DNA of 64,000 bases from Rheinheimera pacifica (GTDB taxonomy: Bacteria; Pseudomonadota; Gammaproteobacteria; Enterobacterales; Alteromonadaceae): the NCBI RefSeq assembly GCF_900108485.1, contig NZ_FNXF01000005.1, positions 124,001-188,000 on the forward strand, given 5' to 3'. Of this stretch, positions 35,419-44,501 are shown one piece after another; the stretch's first letter is position 1; every line of letters begins with the position of its first letter. The position numbers and the translations under genes were made by a program. The notes under the pieces were generated by a model. The model was not told the origin of the DNA and did no database searches. It worked only from the letters and a program-made list of their open reading frames with translations.

Positions 35419-35493
35419 CTAACCGGCAAAACTAATTTTGCCGGTGGTTGCGCCCGATATACCCGAGCGGGCGTTACTGAATATTTCTTCGAT
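35419..35493 (-). pseudogene. Remnant of an anmK-like 3' end
   Basis: Read leftward, the 24 codons before the TAG at 35419-35421 encode FSNARSGISGATTGKISFAG preceded by IEEI. The intact anmK ends FSNAREGIPGVTMGKVSFAD. In the last 20 residues 14 are identical, and 47 of 63 bases match including the TAG. An in-frame TAA lies directly before this stretch, so nothing else of the gene is left. Best read as a decayed second copy; coincidence is unlikely but not excluded. A 9-bp hairpin (CCGGCAAAA/TTTTGCCGG) overlaps it. Confidence 0.7.
35423..35444. terminator. Hairpin between the convergent EF-hand and DUF4087 genes
   Basis: CCGGCAAAA (35423-35431) and TTTTGCCGG (35436-35444) form a perfect 9-bp stem with a CTAA loop. 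The 3' arm starts with TTTT but no T-run follows. It could act in either direction for these convergent genes. The same bases belong to the anmK-like remnant. Confidence 0.5.
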
Positions 35494-35500
35494 TTAACAT

Positions 35501-35875
35501 CTACTTAAAAGGCAAAGGAATAACCGGGGTAATGGCAATATCTTCCAGGCACTGCTTTAGTAACAGCTGCTCAGCTTTATAGATTTTAGAGATTGAACCA
35601 TCGTCCGTTTTAACATCTACCACTAAGCAGGCACAGCTAAAACCGCCGTTTCTATTGGTACGAACAAAATTATCCTTATTCTCCATGCCCAGAAAAGCCA
35701 GAGCCATTGACTCATCATCAACGCTATAGCCTCCTTGTATAGAAATAGCCCAGCTGCCGTCTTTATCTGACAGCCAGACATTGGCAGATGTCGGGTTTTC
35801 AAGCCAACCGCACCTGGTGTCCGCAGAGTAAGCGTAAGAAGATACAAAAATGGACAATGCTATTAAATACTTCAT
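35501..35875 (-). CDS. DUF4087 family secreted protein
   Basis: 124 residues with a signal peptide (residues 1-18, ending AYSA). The mature start TRCGWLENPTSANVWLSDKDG, followed by GSWAI, is the DUF4087 pattern, and the C-terminal half has two Cys in FSCACLVVDV. Function unknown; exported. SD AGGATTT precedes the ATG. The upstream 209-base gap (35876-36084) holds an 8-bp inverted repeat (TGGCTAAA 35916-35923, TTTAGCCA 35953-35960) but no clear promoter. Confidence 0.82.
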   Translation of the reverse strand: MKYLIALSIFVSSYAYSADTRCGWLENPTSANVWLSDKDGSWAISIQGGYSVDDESMALAFLGMENKDNFVRTNRNGGFSCACLVVDVKTDDGSISKIYKAEQLLLKQCLEDIAITPVIPLPFK

Positions 35876-36084
35876 GTGAAATCCTGCAGCCTGCTACGGC
35901 GTACAACAGTGGAAATGGCTAAACGCTGCCAACAACTGCCGAATGTAGTTCATTTAGCCAAACTATAAGCCACTGCAACACCGGCCACTACACTAATATC
36001 AAGCTCATTTGTGGTGTTTTATCCTTGCCATTACACGAATCGTATTAATTATTTCTGTTCTGGTAATAAGCAGGCAGTCTTTGC

Positions 36085-36474
36085 CTATTCACTTGCACCA
36101 ATTATGTCGTGACCGTAGGAGTTATCTATCGAACACAGCCATTCACCATTTGGCGACTTTTCAAAGACATAAGTAGCTTTACGCTCTGTCTCAGGATAAT
36201 TTGGACCTGATACAATAGTTTTTGCCAATACCAGCACCGTGTTACCTGATTCCAGAATTTCCAGACCATTTTGCTTCACTTGCAAGCCGTTCTTAAAATA
36301 GACGGCGATTTTCTTAAATGCTTCCAGAATTTGAGCTTTACCAACCGCATTCACGCCTGGCATCACTACCAGAACTGCATTGTCAGTATAAATATCCATT
36401 AGCGTTTCAAAATCTTCAGCAACGATGGCTCTATCAGCTTTTTCTATTTGTAGTTCGACTAAATGGCGATTCAT
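36085..36474 (-). CDS. SnoaL-like / NTF2-fold protein (DUF4440-like)
   Basis: 129 residues. The cone-shaped NTF2 fold is suggested by FETLMDIYTDNAVLVVMPGV at residues 22-41 and by the closing YVFEKSPNGEWLCSIDNS. Members include hydrolases, isomerases and stand-alone proteins of unknown function; no catalytic residue pattern decides here. SD GGAG stands eight bases before the ATG. It is divergent from a small membrane protein gene across a 205-base AT-rich gap. Confidence 0.82.
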   Translation of the reverse strand: MNRHLVELQIEKADRAIVAEDFETLMDIYTDNAVLVVMPGVNAVGKAQILEAFKKIAVYFKNGLQVKQNGLEILESGNTVLVLAKTIVSGPNYPETERKATYVFEKSPNGEWLCSIDNSYGHDIIGASE

Positions 36475-36679
36475 TAAAAATTACTCCTTTATGTACTTAA
36501 GGTACGCCTTTGCATTCTTACTAATTAATGGTGAAAACGACTAAAACATTGGCCGCTGGTTTATAGCTTATAAGCAAACATAACATAACCAACTAATTTT
36601 AAAAGATAAAAATACTGGCATAACAGTTGATTGCTTAATGATAAAACACCGCATGTTTAACATTAAAAGGATCAACACT

Positions 36680-36901
36680 ATGAACAGAACACTGGTTATT
36701 ATCTTATTAGTTGTTGTAGGTATTTACTGCTTACCTACTTTACTGGCTGTGGCCGCGACCATTTTTGCTATTGTGATCGGCGTTTTCGGCGCTATTCTCG
36801 GCGTAGGTATCTCATTAGTGGTAACGCTGTTGCCGGTTATTATTGTCGGCTACCTGATCTGGTGGCTGGTGCGTGACAACCGCCGTAACCGCCAGTATTG
36901 A
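36680..36901 (+). CDS. Small hydrophobic membrane protein
   Basis: 73 residues: MNRTLVIILLVVVGIYCLPT, then nearly continuous hydrophobic sequence to residue 62 with Gly/Ala/Val runs, ending in a basic tail RDNRRNRQY. Two or three closely spaced membrane helices are likely. Envelope-stress or phage-shock-like small proteins look similar, but no family is certain. The ATG has AGGA 8-9 bases upstream; an in-frame upstream start at 36638 lacks one. Confidence 0.7.
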   Translation: MNRTLVIILLVVVGIYCLPTLLAVAATIFAIVIGVFGAILGVGISLVVTLLPVIIVGYLIWWLVRDNRRNRQY

Positions 36902-36919
36902 GCGGTGTTCTGCATAGCA

Positions 36920-36939
36920 GGGGGCTAGCGTAAGCCCCC
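36920..36939. terminator. Hairpin between convergent small genes
   Basis: GGGGGCT (36920-36926) and AGCCCCC (36933-36939) form a perfect 7-bp stem with a 6-base loop. It lies between the small membrane protein and the secreted protein gene, which converge. No T-run on either side. Confidence 0.5.
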
Positions 36940-36950
36940 CGACAGAAACC

Positions 36951-37541
36951 TTACTCATGCCCCCACGGCGCGGGGGGCAATTCAGCTAAAGGTCGGCTGA
37001 GATCAAAATCGATGCGCCAGCTCCAGTCATTGCCGCGCACTGTGCCGTAGGTGTAACGCACGCCCGGCTCTATCTCAATGCGCCAGCCACGAAAATAACC
37101 AGACTCTGTTGTTCTTTCTAACGACTGAAATTCCTGCCGGATCGCTGTGCCCTCACCATAGGAAAAACCGCCATACATAGTGACACTATCGTTATGCCCG
37201 TCTTTGGTGCGATGATCGTGACGTAACTCCAGTTTGTCTGCATGTTTGGTATAGATCCAGGTGCGCGAACGGTTCCAGTCTTGTGCAGCTTCCAGTTCTA
37301 TATGGAACGGCAACTTTAGCTGCGTTTCACTGCAGTCACGAAAGTGCACAATCAACAGCTCGGTGCCGGTTAGCATAGTGTCACCCTCTGGCGCCAGTGT
37401 CAGCTTACCGGGATAGGCTTTGCCGCACTGCACACTTAACTGCTGAAAAAACTGCTCAAAGGCTTTATCCGGTGGGGTTTGAGCATGCGCCTGCAGGCTG
37501 AAAGACAGCAGCAGGCTGCTTATTAAAGTCATTTTTTTCAT
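36951..37541 (-). CDS. Secreted protein, CpcT/CpeT-like, function uncertain
   Basis: 196 residues. A signal peptide (about 1-20, ending AHAQ) is followed by a beta-rich domain: FHIELEAAQDWNRSRTWIYT, HDHRTKDGHNDSVTMYGGF and TYGTVRGNDWSWRIDFDLS. The segment lengths are reminiscent of CpeT/CpcT-type or DUF1311-like folds but I cannot assign a family confidently. Two Cys (VQCGK, DCSET) may form a disulfide. Exported, probably periplasmic. A 109-base gap separates its start from the anmK stop. Confidence 0.62.
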   Translation of the reverse strand: MKKMTLISSLLLSFSLQAHAQTPPDKAFEQFFQQLSVQCGKAYPGKLTLAPEGDTMLTGTELLIVHFRDCSETQLKLPFHIELEAAQDWNRSRTWIYTKHADKLELRHDHRTKDGHNDSVTMYGGFSYGEGTAIRQEFQSLERTTESGYFRGWRIEIEPGVRYTYGTVRGNDWSWRIDFDLSRPLAELPPAPWGHE

Positions 37542-37650
37542 CGGTTTGATGCCATGTGAAGTAAGTAGTTAAGCCAAACACACTAAACAAAAACCGCCTA
37601 TTGCACCAGAGCAGAATTGGGCATTAGCTGTTATTACGACAACCTATAGC

Positions 37651-38853
37651 CTAATCAGCAAAACTCACCTTACCCATAGTAACGCCCGGGATACCCTCGC
37701 GGGCGTTGCTGAATTTTTGTTTACCGCCGACTAAACATTCATTCGCCAATACGGCAAATAATACTGCTTCTTTCGCGTCGGGGTTTATGCCTAAATCATG
37801 GGTGGTTTTAATGCTTACGCCCGGCAGTGCAGCCTGAATTTGGGCCATTAACAACGGGTTATGAATACCGCCGCCGCTGGCGTAAATAACAAACTGCTCT
37901 AGTTTTGCTGTGGTTTGCTTAATAGCGCTGATAATCATATCGGCACTAAAACAATTTAGTGTGGCCATAATATCGGCATGGCTTAACTGCTCTGTGCCAC
38001 TTACCTGCTGCGCCTTAGCAAGATAGGCCAGATTAAACACCTCCGGCCCGGTGGTTTTAGGAAAACCCAGCGCAAAAAAGCTATCTTGCTTTAACGCCCC
38101 CAGTAAAGGCTCACTAACCTTTCCGGCTTTGGCCAGCAGGGAGTTTTCATCAAAATACTTACCCGGATAATGCTGTTGAATAAACGCATCCATCATAGTA
38201 TTGCCGGGGCCAATGTCGCTGCTAAATACTGCTTCGGCGTCCAGTGTTTGTGGCAGCCAGGTAAAGTTAGCTATGCCGCCGATATTCAGCATAATGCGGT
38301 TTTCGCTATTGCTGCTAAACAATAAATAATCGCCATATACCGCTAAGGGTGCACCCTCGCCGCCTGCAGCAATATGTTTTTGCCGAAAATCACTCAGCGT
38401 AATAATACCGGTGGCCATGGCTAAATGGTCACCATCGCCAATTTGCAGCGTGGCATTACCGTAATCGGCCAGATTATGCTGGCGTTTAGGGCAGTGAAAA
38501 ATGGTCTGGCCGTGGCTGGCTATTACGTCAACATCAGCAGCCGTCAACTGCCACTGTTCCAGGCACTGGTTAATCATGCGGCCGTGTTCCAGGCCTATCC
38601 ACGGGTTTAACAGCGTTACTGCCTGCAGGTCTACTTCACGTTTGGAAAACACTGCTTTTACCCGCTGCTTGTAGCCGGCGTCGTAATCTACCGTGGTGAA
38701 CTGCAGTAAGTTAATGCGGGTATTGAGGCCATCGCCGCTGAGTTCGCACAGTGCCACATCCAGGCCGTCGAGTGAGGTGCCGCTCATCAGGCCAATAACT
38801 TTACGGCTGGGTTTGGCGGCAATATTAAACAAGTTCTGAATATGTGCGTGCAT
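37651..38853 (-). CDS. anmK: AnmK, anhydro-N-acetylmuramic acid kinase
   Basis: 400 residues, somewhat longer than the E. coli enzyme (about 370). It phosphorylates and hydrolyses 1,6-anhydro-MurNAc to MurNAc-6-phosphate in cell-wall recycling. N-terminal KVIGLMSGTSLDGLDVALCE phosphate-binding loop, central GQTIFHCPKRQHN and SDIGPGNTMMDAFIQ, and C-terminal ASGGGIHNPLLM. A TonB-dependent receptor gene is divergent and a MurR/RpiR gene lies beyond it, pointing to murein-sugar use. A related 3' fragment is found at 35419-35493. Confidence 0.95.
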   Translation of the reverse strand: MHAHIQNLFNIAAKPSRKVIGLMSGTSLDGLDVALCELSGDGLNTRINLLQFTTVDYDAGYKQRVKAVFSKREVDLQAVTLLNPWIGLEHGRMINQCLEQWQLTAADVDVIASHGQTIFHCPKRQHNLADYGNATLQIGDGDHLAMATGIITLSDFRQKHIAAGGEGAPLAVYGDYLLFSSNSENRIMLNIGGIANFTWLPQTLDAEAVFSSDIGPGNTMMDAFIQQHYPGKYFDENSLLAKAGKVSEPLLGALKQDSFFALGFPKTTGPEVFNLAYLAKAQQVSGTEQLSHADIMATLNCFSADMIISAIKQTTAKLEQFVIYASGGGIHNPLLMAQIQAALPGVSIKTTHDLGINPDAKEAVLFAVLANECLVGGKQKFSNAREGIPGVTMGKVSFAD

Positions 38854-38945
38854 AGGTTTTCCTGTTGAGGCTGAAGCAAAACTATTGTTGCAAACTGTAG
38901 CATGAATAATTTATCCGACAACACCAAGATTTACACTAAATAAAA

Positions 38946-38974
38946 TTGCATAAAATTTCGCATTGGGGTATATA
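38946..38974 (+). promoter_or_regulatory. Candidate sigma-70 promoter of the TonB receptor gene
   Basis: TTGCAT (38946-38951) and TATATA (38969-38974) are 17 bases apart, a good match in an AT-rich gap shared with divergent anmK. Near-repeats AAAATTGCAT and AAAATTTCGCAT overlap it and could be regulator contacts. Confidence 0.5.
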
Positions 38975-39059
38975 TTCATCGAAAGCTAGTTACTAATGTA
39001 TAAAAAATTCATAAATTCAAACCCGATATTCTAGCTATAGCAACTGGGAGTATACACAG

Positions 39060-41813
39060 ATGGCGTCTTACCTTAGCAGCAAAACCGCCGGCCACACACT
39101 GCGCCAGGCCTCTAAACTGGCTTTGGCAGTAAACCTGGCATTATTCAGCCACATCACTCTGGCACAACAAACGAGCGAAGCCGCGGTGGAAAAAACCGAA
39201 GTGATCACCATCACCGGTTCGCGCATTGCCCGTACTGAACTTGTGGCATCAAGCCCGGTCGCTTCGGTAGATGAAGTACAAATTCAACTGGACCGCGCCG
39301 TTAACGTTGAAGACATTACTGCAAAACTGCCGCAGGCGGCAGCAGGTGCAAATGCCACCGGCGCCACTGTGGGTGACTCTTTAGGCTCTTCAACTATCGA
39401 CTTACGCAGCCTGGGCCAAAACCGCACTCTGGTGCTGATTAACGGTACCCGTGCCATGCCTTTCAGCTTTCGTAACTCGGTAGATGTTAATATTATTCCG
39501 GCTGGCTTAATTAAGCGGGTAGATGTATTAACCGGTGGTGCGGCTGCCGTATACGGCGCCGATGCAGTAGCTGGCGTAGTGAATTTTATTATGGACGACA
39601 AGTTTGATGGCGTTGAGCTGTCGGCCAGTTATGAAACCGCCGATGGTGGCGGCGAGAAAATGAATACTGAAGCCGTATTTGGTGGTGACATTGCCAATGG
39701 CCGTGGCCATATTACCGGCTATGTTGGCTACTCTGAACGCAAAGCGCTGCTGGCCGGTGAACGTGACTGGGCGATGCAAAACAGCGGCAGCATTATCAAC
39801 AGCGGCGGTTTTTATACCGATGTTGCCAGCGGCAACACCTTTGGTATTGATGATAACGGCGGCGTAACTGCAGGCCGTAACACAGTAAACGTTACTGATC
39901 AGCGCTACCTTACCCAGCCAATGGATCGTTTATCTGCCGGTTTATTCTTTAACACCGAATTTAACGACTACGTTGAACTGTATGGCCGCGGCATGTACGC
40001 CAAAGTAAAAGTAACCGGCGCCGGTTCTGCTGGCCAGACACCCATTTCAGTTAACGAGCAGGTTACCTTAACGGCAAATAACCCTTATATTCCTGCTTCG
40101 GTGCGTGATTTAATCAGCTTTGACGCCAACGGCAATGCGCTGGTTAACGTAGAGCGTAACCTGGGCCTGGGCGTGCAATACACTGAAGCGGTGCGCGAAT
40201 CCAGCCAGTTCCAACTGGGCTTAAAAGGCATATTAACCGATAGCTTAAGCTACGACGTTTACGCCCAGTATGGCCTTACCGATGAAACCTCGAGCATTTA
40301 TAACAATGCCTACCGCAACAACAACAGCGGTGTCAGCCGTTTCGGCGCTTTGGCCAACACGGTAGATATTTTTGACCCGCAACTGGATTTAAGCTCGTTT
40401 AGCGTGCCACTGCTGTTTGCCAACCGCGAGCGTACGCAAAGCGTATTGGCGGCTACAGTGTCGGGCGATTCAGCGCCATTATTTGAATTACCGGCCGGTG
40501 CAGTAAGCTACGCACTGGGTTATGAATACCGCAAAGAAACCGGTAAACAAATTCCGGGCGATGCGTTTCGTAACGGCACCAGCTTTTCTTCGGCTGGTGT
40601 ATTTGATATGGACGCCAGCTTCGACAGTAAAGAAGTCTATGCCGAAGTGCTGGTACCACTATTTTTTGATACCGCCTTTGCCGAACAGCTTGACGTTGAA
40701 GGGGCTTACCGCGTTTCGGAGTACTCTAATACCGACGCTGAAAACACCTGGAAGCTGGGCATTAACTGGGCAATAAACAGCGACATACGTATTCGTGCCA
40801 GTCGCCAGACTGCGTTTCGGGCACCTAACTTAGGTGAATTTGCCAGCCCGATCACCGCCTTGTCACTGGCGTTGTTTGACCAAACCAGCGAGCAGTTTGT
40901 ACCACGCTTTGCCGGCCGTTTTGATGGCGACCCATGTTTACTGGGCACAGGTAATGCCGAGCAATGCGCCCGTTACGGTGCCGCTCCGGTAGGCACACCG
41001 TTTGATGCTTCTACCGCCAGTTACACCTTTGGTGGTAACCCGGATATTAAACCTGAGCAAGCCGTATCTTCTACGCTGGGCCTGGTGTATACGCCGTCTT
41101 ACTTGAAAGGGTTTGATGTCACTCTGGATTACTACACCATTGAAATTACTGATGCCGTAAGCCAGATCCAGCCGGCTGCCGCGCTGAAAAACTGTTATAT
41201 CGACAACCCTGTTGCCGGCAACCCCTTGTGTGACGCGGTACGCCGCAACCCGCAAACCGGCCTGATAAGCACGGCCATTGTGAACGACTTTAACCTGGCA
41301 GCAGTGAAGCAAGACGGCGTTGACCTGGCAGTTAATTACCGTTTTGACGCCCCGGCCGTTATAGGCGGCAGCATGAAGCTGGCGTATCAGGGTACCATTA
41401 TTACCAAGCAAACCCGGCAGGATAACGCTACCCTGCCAGCCATTGACTGTAAAGGTACCTTTGGCAGCGCCTGCTCCGGCGATTTTGCCAGCGTGCTGCA
41501 GGCAGACTACAAGCACCGTATGACACTGGACTGGAACCTCGACACACTTGGTGTGCAATTGGGCTGGCGTCGTATTGGCGAAGTAGATAGTGCAGCCAAT
41601 CGCAGCATCAGTATTGGTGCACAAAACTATATCGACTTATCCGCATCATGGCAGGCTACTGACGAACTTAGCGTAACAGCCGGTATTGATAACCTGCTGG
41701 ATAAAGATCCGCCATTGCCGTTCTCTGGCGCCAACCATTTTAATACTGTAAGTGACTACTCAGTTCTGGGCCGCACTGTAGGTATTTCACTGCGTTACAA
41801 GCCCGCGTTCTAA
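39060..41813 (+). CDS. TonB-dependent outer-membrane receptor
   Basis: 917 residues. Signal sequence to about residue 35 (LFSHITLAQQ). The plug domain begins with VITITGSRIARTELVASSPV, and IDLRSLGQNRTLVLINGTRA and GGAAAVYGADAVAGVVNFIM match the receptor plug. The C-terminal barrel ends with the aromatic YKPAF expected of outer-membrane beta barrels. Energised by TonB for uptake of a bulky ligand. Neighbours anmK and a MurR/RpiR gene suggest muropeptides or amino-sugars as ligand; no direct evidence. Confidence 0.92.
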   Translation: MASYLSSKTAGHTLRQASKLALAVNLALFSHITLAQQTSEAAVEKTEVITITGSRIARTELVASSPVASVDEVQIQLDRAVNVEDITAKLPQAAAGANATGATVGDSLGSSTIDLRSLGQNRTLVLINGTRAMPFSFRNSVDVNIIPAGLIKRVDVLTGGAAAVYGADAVAGVVNFIMDDKFDGVELSASYETADGGGEKMNTEAVFGGDIANGRGHITGYVGYSERKALLAGERDWAMQNSGSIINSGGFYTDVASGNTFGIDDNGGVTAGRNTVNVTDQRYLTQPMDRLSAGLFFNTEFNDYVELYGRGMYAKVKVTGAGSAGQTPISVNEQVTLTANNPYIPASVRDLISFDANGNALVNVERNLGLGVQYTEAVRESSQFQLGLKGILTDSLSYDVYAQYGLTDETSSIYNNAYRNNNSGVSRFGALANTVDIFDPQLDLSSFSVPLLFANRERTQSVLAATVSGDSAPLFELPAGAVSYALGYEYRKETGKQIPGDAFRNGTSFSSAGVFDMDASFDSKEVYAEVLVPLFFDTAFAEQLDVEGAYRVSEYSNTDAENTWKLGINWAINSDIRIRASRQTAFRAPNLGEFASPITALSLALFDQTSEQFVPRFAGRFDGDPCLLGTGNAEQCARYGAAPVGTPFDASTASYTFGGNPDIKPEQAVSSTLGLVYTPSYLKGFDVTLDYYTIEITDAVSQIQPAAALKNCYIDNPVAGNPLCDAVRRNPQTGLISTAIVNDFNLAAVKQDGVDLAVNYRFDAPAVIGGSMKLAYQGTIITKQTRQDNATLPAIDCKGTFGSACSGDFASVLQADYKHRMTLDWNLDTLGVQLGWRRIGEVDSAANRSISIGAQNYIDLSASWQATDELSVTAGIDNLLDKDPPLPFSGANHFNTVSDYSVLGRTVGISLRYKPAF

Positions 41814-41830
41814 TCCCGGACCCGGTGTTT

Positions 41831-41858
41831 CCCGGCCTGTATTGCAGGCCGGGCTTTT
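41831..41858 (+). terminator. Rho-independent terminator after the TonB receptor gene
   Basis: CCCGGCCTG (41831-41839) pairs with CAGGCCGGG (41845-41853) around a 5-base loop, followed by CTTTT. Perfect 9-bp stem; a strong terminator that separates the receptor from the MurR/RpiR gene. Confidence 0.88.
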
Positions 41859-41940
41859 CAATTCTCTCCCTTCATAATAAGCTGCTGGTTAAAATCGCTT
41901 TACTATACTGAGCCAATCAGGCTGCAAACAGGAATACCGG

Positions 41941-42801
41941 ATGTCTGTACTCGACAAAATTCATGCCCTGCGCGAAAAATTTCCGCGTGCAGAGCAGCAA
42001 CTGGCGGAATATATTCTGGCCAACCCGGATCATATCCGTGATATGCCATCACAAATGCTGGCAAAAGCCGTGGGTATCAGCCAGGCCAGTGTGGTGCGCT
42101 TTACCCAGAAACTGGGTTACAAAGGCTACCCGGATTTTAAATTTGCCATAACCGACAGCCTGCACCATCAGGTGCTGCCTGCCAGCGCCGACAAACTACA
42201 CGGCGAGATTTCACTGGACGATACCTTCAGCACCATGAGCCAGAAACTGCTGGCCAGCAAAATTAATGTGCTGAATAAAACCCATTCTATTAACTCACAA
42301 ACCAGCTATGAGCAAGCCGCACTAATGCTACGCAACGCCAAACGGGTGTTGCTGTGTGGTAAGGGTGGTTCGGCCTTAGTGGCAAAAGATTTCTCTTACA
42401 AGCTGCAAAAACTCGGCATGGCCGCACTGGCCGAAACCGACACCCATGTGCAACTGGCCAATATTGCTAACTACACCGCCGAAGATGTGCTGGTGGTGCT
42501 GAGTGAATCAGGTGAAACTGCCGACAGCGTAAAAATTACCGAGCAAGCCGCAATTAACGCGGTACAAATTATCAGTATTACCGCTTATGGTGCCAATAGC
42601 ATTGCCCGGCTGGCCGGGCTGAATTTGTACACTGTGGCAGACGAAAGCTCAGCGCGGTTGTCGTCTATTCTGGCGCGTAATGCGCAAGAGCTGGTGATCG
42701 ACACGCTGTTTATTCTGCTAACCCAAACCTGCCCGCAAGGCCGCAAAAAACTGGCGGCATCCAATAAAGCGGTAGATACCTTTTTAGCCCGCAAACGCTA
42801 A
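41941..42801 (+). CDS. MurR/RpiR family transcriptional regulator
   Basis: 286 residues. An N-terminal RpiR helix-turn-helix domain (about 1-77, with QMLAKAVGISQASVVRFTQK) is followed by a SIS sugar-isomerase domain (about 130-255, with KRVLLCGKGGSALVAKDFSY and VLSESGETADSVKITEQA) that normally binds a phosphosugar. Location next to anmK and the TonB receptor suggests MurNAc-6-phosphate as effector, by inference. Resembles MurR more than HexR by context. Confidence 0.87.
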   Translation: MSVLDKIHALREKFPRAEQQLAEYILANPDHIRDMPSQMLAKAVGISQASVVRFTQKLGYKGYPDFKFAITDSLHHQVLPASADKLHGEISLDDTFSTMSQKLLASKINVLNKTHSINSQTSYEQAALMLRNAKRVLLCGKGGSALVAKDFSYKLQKLGMAALAETDTHVQLANIANYTAEDVLVVLSESGETADSVKITEQAAINAVQIISITAYGANSIARLAGLNLYTVADESSARLSSILARNAQELVIDTLFILLTQTCPQGRKKLAASNKAVDTFLARKR

Positions 42802-42841
42802 TAAATTAAAACATCCTAATATAGAGTAACAAAAGCTTGAT

Positions 42842-42859
42842 CCAGCGCATAAGCGCTGG
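42842..42859. terminator. Hairpin upstream of cydA
   Basis: CCAGCGC (42842-42848) and GCGCTGG (42853-42859) form a perfect 7-bp stem with ATAA loop, in the 139-base gap between the RpiR gene and cydA. No T-run follows. It may terminate the regulator message weakly or influence cydA expression; a TTGAT half-site like FNR's overlaps its left edge (TTGATCC). Confidence 0.4.
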
Positions 42860-42940
42860 CTGCCTGCGCTTGTATAGTGTTATGGCTGTACTACTTTATA
42901 GGTACTGCCTAACATTAACCTGCGCACGCGGAGTATGCAG

Positions 42941-44500
42941 ATGGATATTGTAGACCTGTCCCGACTTCAGTTTGCCTTTACGGCAATGATCCACTTCCTG
43001 TTTGTTCCTCTTACTCTTGGTATGGCCTTTTTACTGGCCATTATGGAATCGGTATATGTTATGACCGGTAAAACCATTTACCGCGACATGACCAAATTCT
43101 GGGGTAAGTTATTTGGCATTAACTTTGCGCTTGGGGTAACCACCGGTATTGCCATGGAATTCCAGTTTGGTACTAACTGGTCTTACTATTCGCATTATGT
43201 TGGCGATATTTTTGGCGCACCATTGGCTATAGAAGCGCTAATGGCATTTTTCCTCGAATCTACCCTGGTTGGCCTGTTTTTCTTCGGCTGGGACCGTTTA
43301 AGCAAAGAAAAACACTTAGCCGTTACCTGGCTGATGGCACTGGCCACCAACTTGTCAGCTTTGTGGATTTTAGTTGCCAACGGCTGGATGCAACACCCGA
43401 TAGGCTCGGTATTTAATATCGACACTATGCGGATGGAGCTCACCAGCTTTAGCGAAGTTATTTTTAACCCGGTGGCCCAGGTTAAATTTGTTCACACCGT
43501 ATCAGCCGGCTATGTTACCGGTGCAGTGTTTGTGCTGGCCATTTCCAGTTGGTATTTGCTTAAAGGCCGCGACTTACCTTTCGCCCGGCGCAGCTTTGCC
43601 ATTGCTTCAGCCTTTGGCCTGGCCAGTGCGCTGTCGGTAATAGTGCTGGGGGATGAATCAGGCTATGAGCTCGGCGATGTGCAAAAAGTAAAACTGGCCG
43701 CTGTAGAAGCCGAATGGCATACCCACCCGGCACCGGCTGCCTTCACCGTGTTTGGCGTACCGAACGAGCAAACGCAAACTACCGACTACGCGCTGAAAAT
43801 TCCGGCTGTGCTTGGCCTTATTGCCACCCGCTCGGTAACAGAAGAAGTAGCGGGTTTAAGTGAGCTGAAAGAAAAACACCTTGAGCGCATTATCCGCGGC
43901 CAGGAAGCTTATGTGCTGATGACGCAATATCGCGCCGGTGATAAATCGCCCGCTACTATCAACCGCTTTAATGAAGTCAGCGCCGATTTAGGCTACGGCA
44001 TGCTGTTAACGGCCTACACCGACGATGTTGCCAATGCCACAGCCGAACATATTGCTCAGGCAGTAGAAGACTCAGTGCCTAAAGTATGGCCGCTGTTCTG
44101 GAGCTTTCGCATTATGGTAGCGTGCGGCGTATCTATGCTGGTGCTGTTTGCCGCGGCCTTCTGGCACAGTGCTAAACGCACGGTAGATAAACCGCGCTGG
44201 CTGCTTAAATTTGCCCTGTTCAGTCTGCCACTGCCGTGGATAGCCTGTGAAGCAGGCTGGTTTGTCGCTGAATATGGCCGCCAGCCCTGGGCCATAGGTG
44301 AAATACTGCCAACCCATTTAGCGGTATCGCAGCTTAGTGTCAACGATATCTGGTTCAGCCTTGGTGCCATTGTGGTGCTGTACACCATCTTCGTCATTAT
44401 CGAAATGTGGCTGATGACTAAATACGCCAGGCTTGGGCCTTCCAGCCTGCATACCGGTAAGTACGATTTAGAAAGCCCAGCTACCGTGAAGGAGGCATAA
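42941..44500 (+). CDS. cydA: CydA, cytochrome bd ubiquinol oxidase subunit I
   Basis: 519 residues, the quinol-oxidising, heme-b-containing subunit of the high-affinity bd oxidase. Visible: the axial His in [49 protein letters not shown], and [13 protein letters not shown]. The Q-loop region (about 240-385) is long, the E. coli-like L subtype. Start chosen at the second ATG, seven bases after GGAG; an ATG two codons upstream is too near that SD. cydB begins 1 base after the stop. Confidence 0.97.
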   Translation: MDIVDLSRLQFAFTAMIHFLFVPLTLGMAFLLAIMESVYVMTGKTIYRDMTKFWGKLFGINFALGVTTGIAMEFQFGTNWSYYSHYVGDIFGAPLAIEALMAFFLESTLVGLFFFGWDRLSKEKHLAVTWLMALATNLSALWILVANGWMQHPIGSVFNIDTMRMELTSFSEVIFNPVAQVKFVHTVSAGYVTGAVFVLAISSWYLLKGRDLPFARRSFAIASAFGLASALSVIVLGDESGYELGDVQKVKLAAVEAEWHTHPAPAAFTVFGVPNEQTQTTDYALKIPAVLGLIATRSVTEEVAGLSELKEKHLERIIRGQEAYVLMTQYRAGDKSPATINRFNEVSADLGYGMLLTAYTDDVANATAEHIAQAVEDSVPKVWPLFWSFRIMVACGVSMLVLFAAAFWHSAKRTVDKPRWLLKFALFSLPLPWIACEAGWFVAEYGRQPWAIGEILPTHLAVSQLSVNDIWFSLGAIVVLYTIFVIIEMWLMTKYARLGPSSLHTGKYDLESPATVKEA

Positions 44501-44501
44501 C

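Noticed and set aside
35916..35960. Possible integron attC-like site (inverted TGGCTAAA/TTTAGCCA flanking small genes)
   Set aside because: The arms lack the RYYYAAC/GTTRRRY core sites of attC and no integrase or cassette series is visible.
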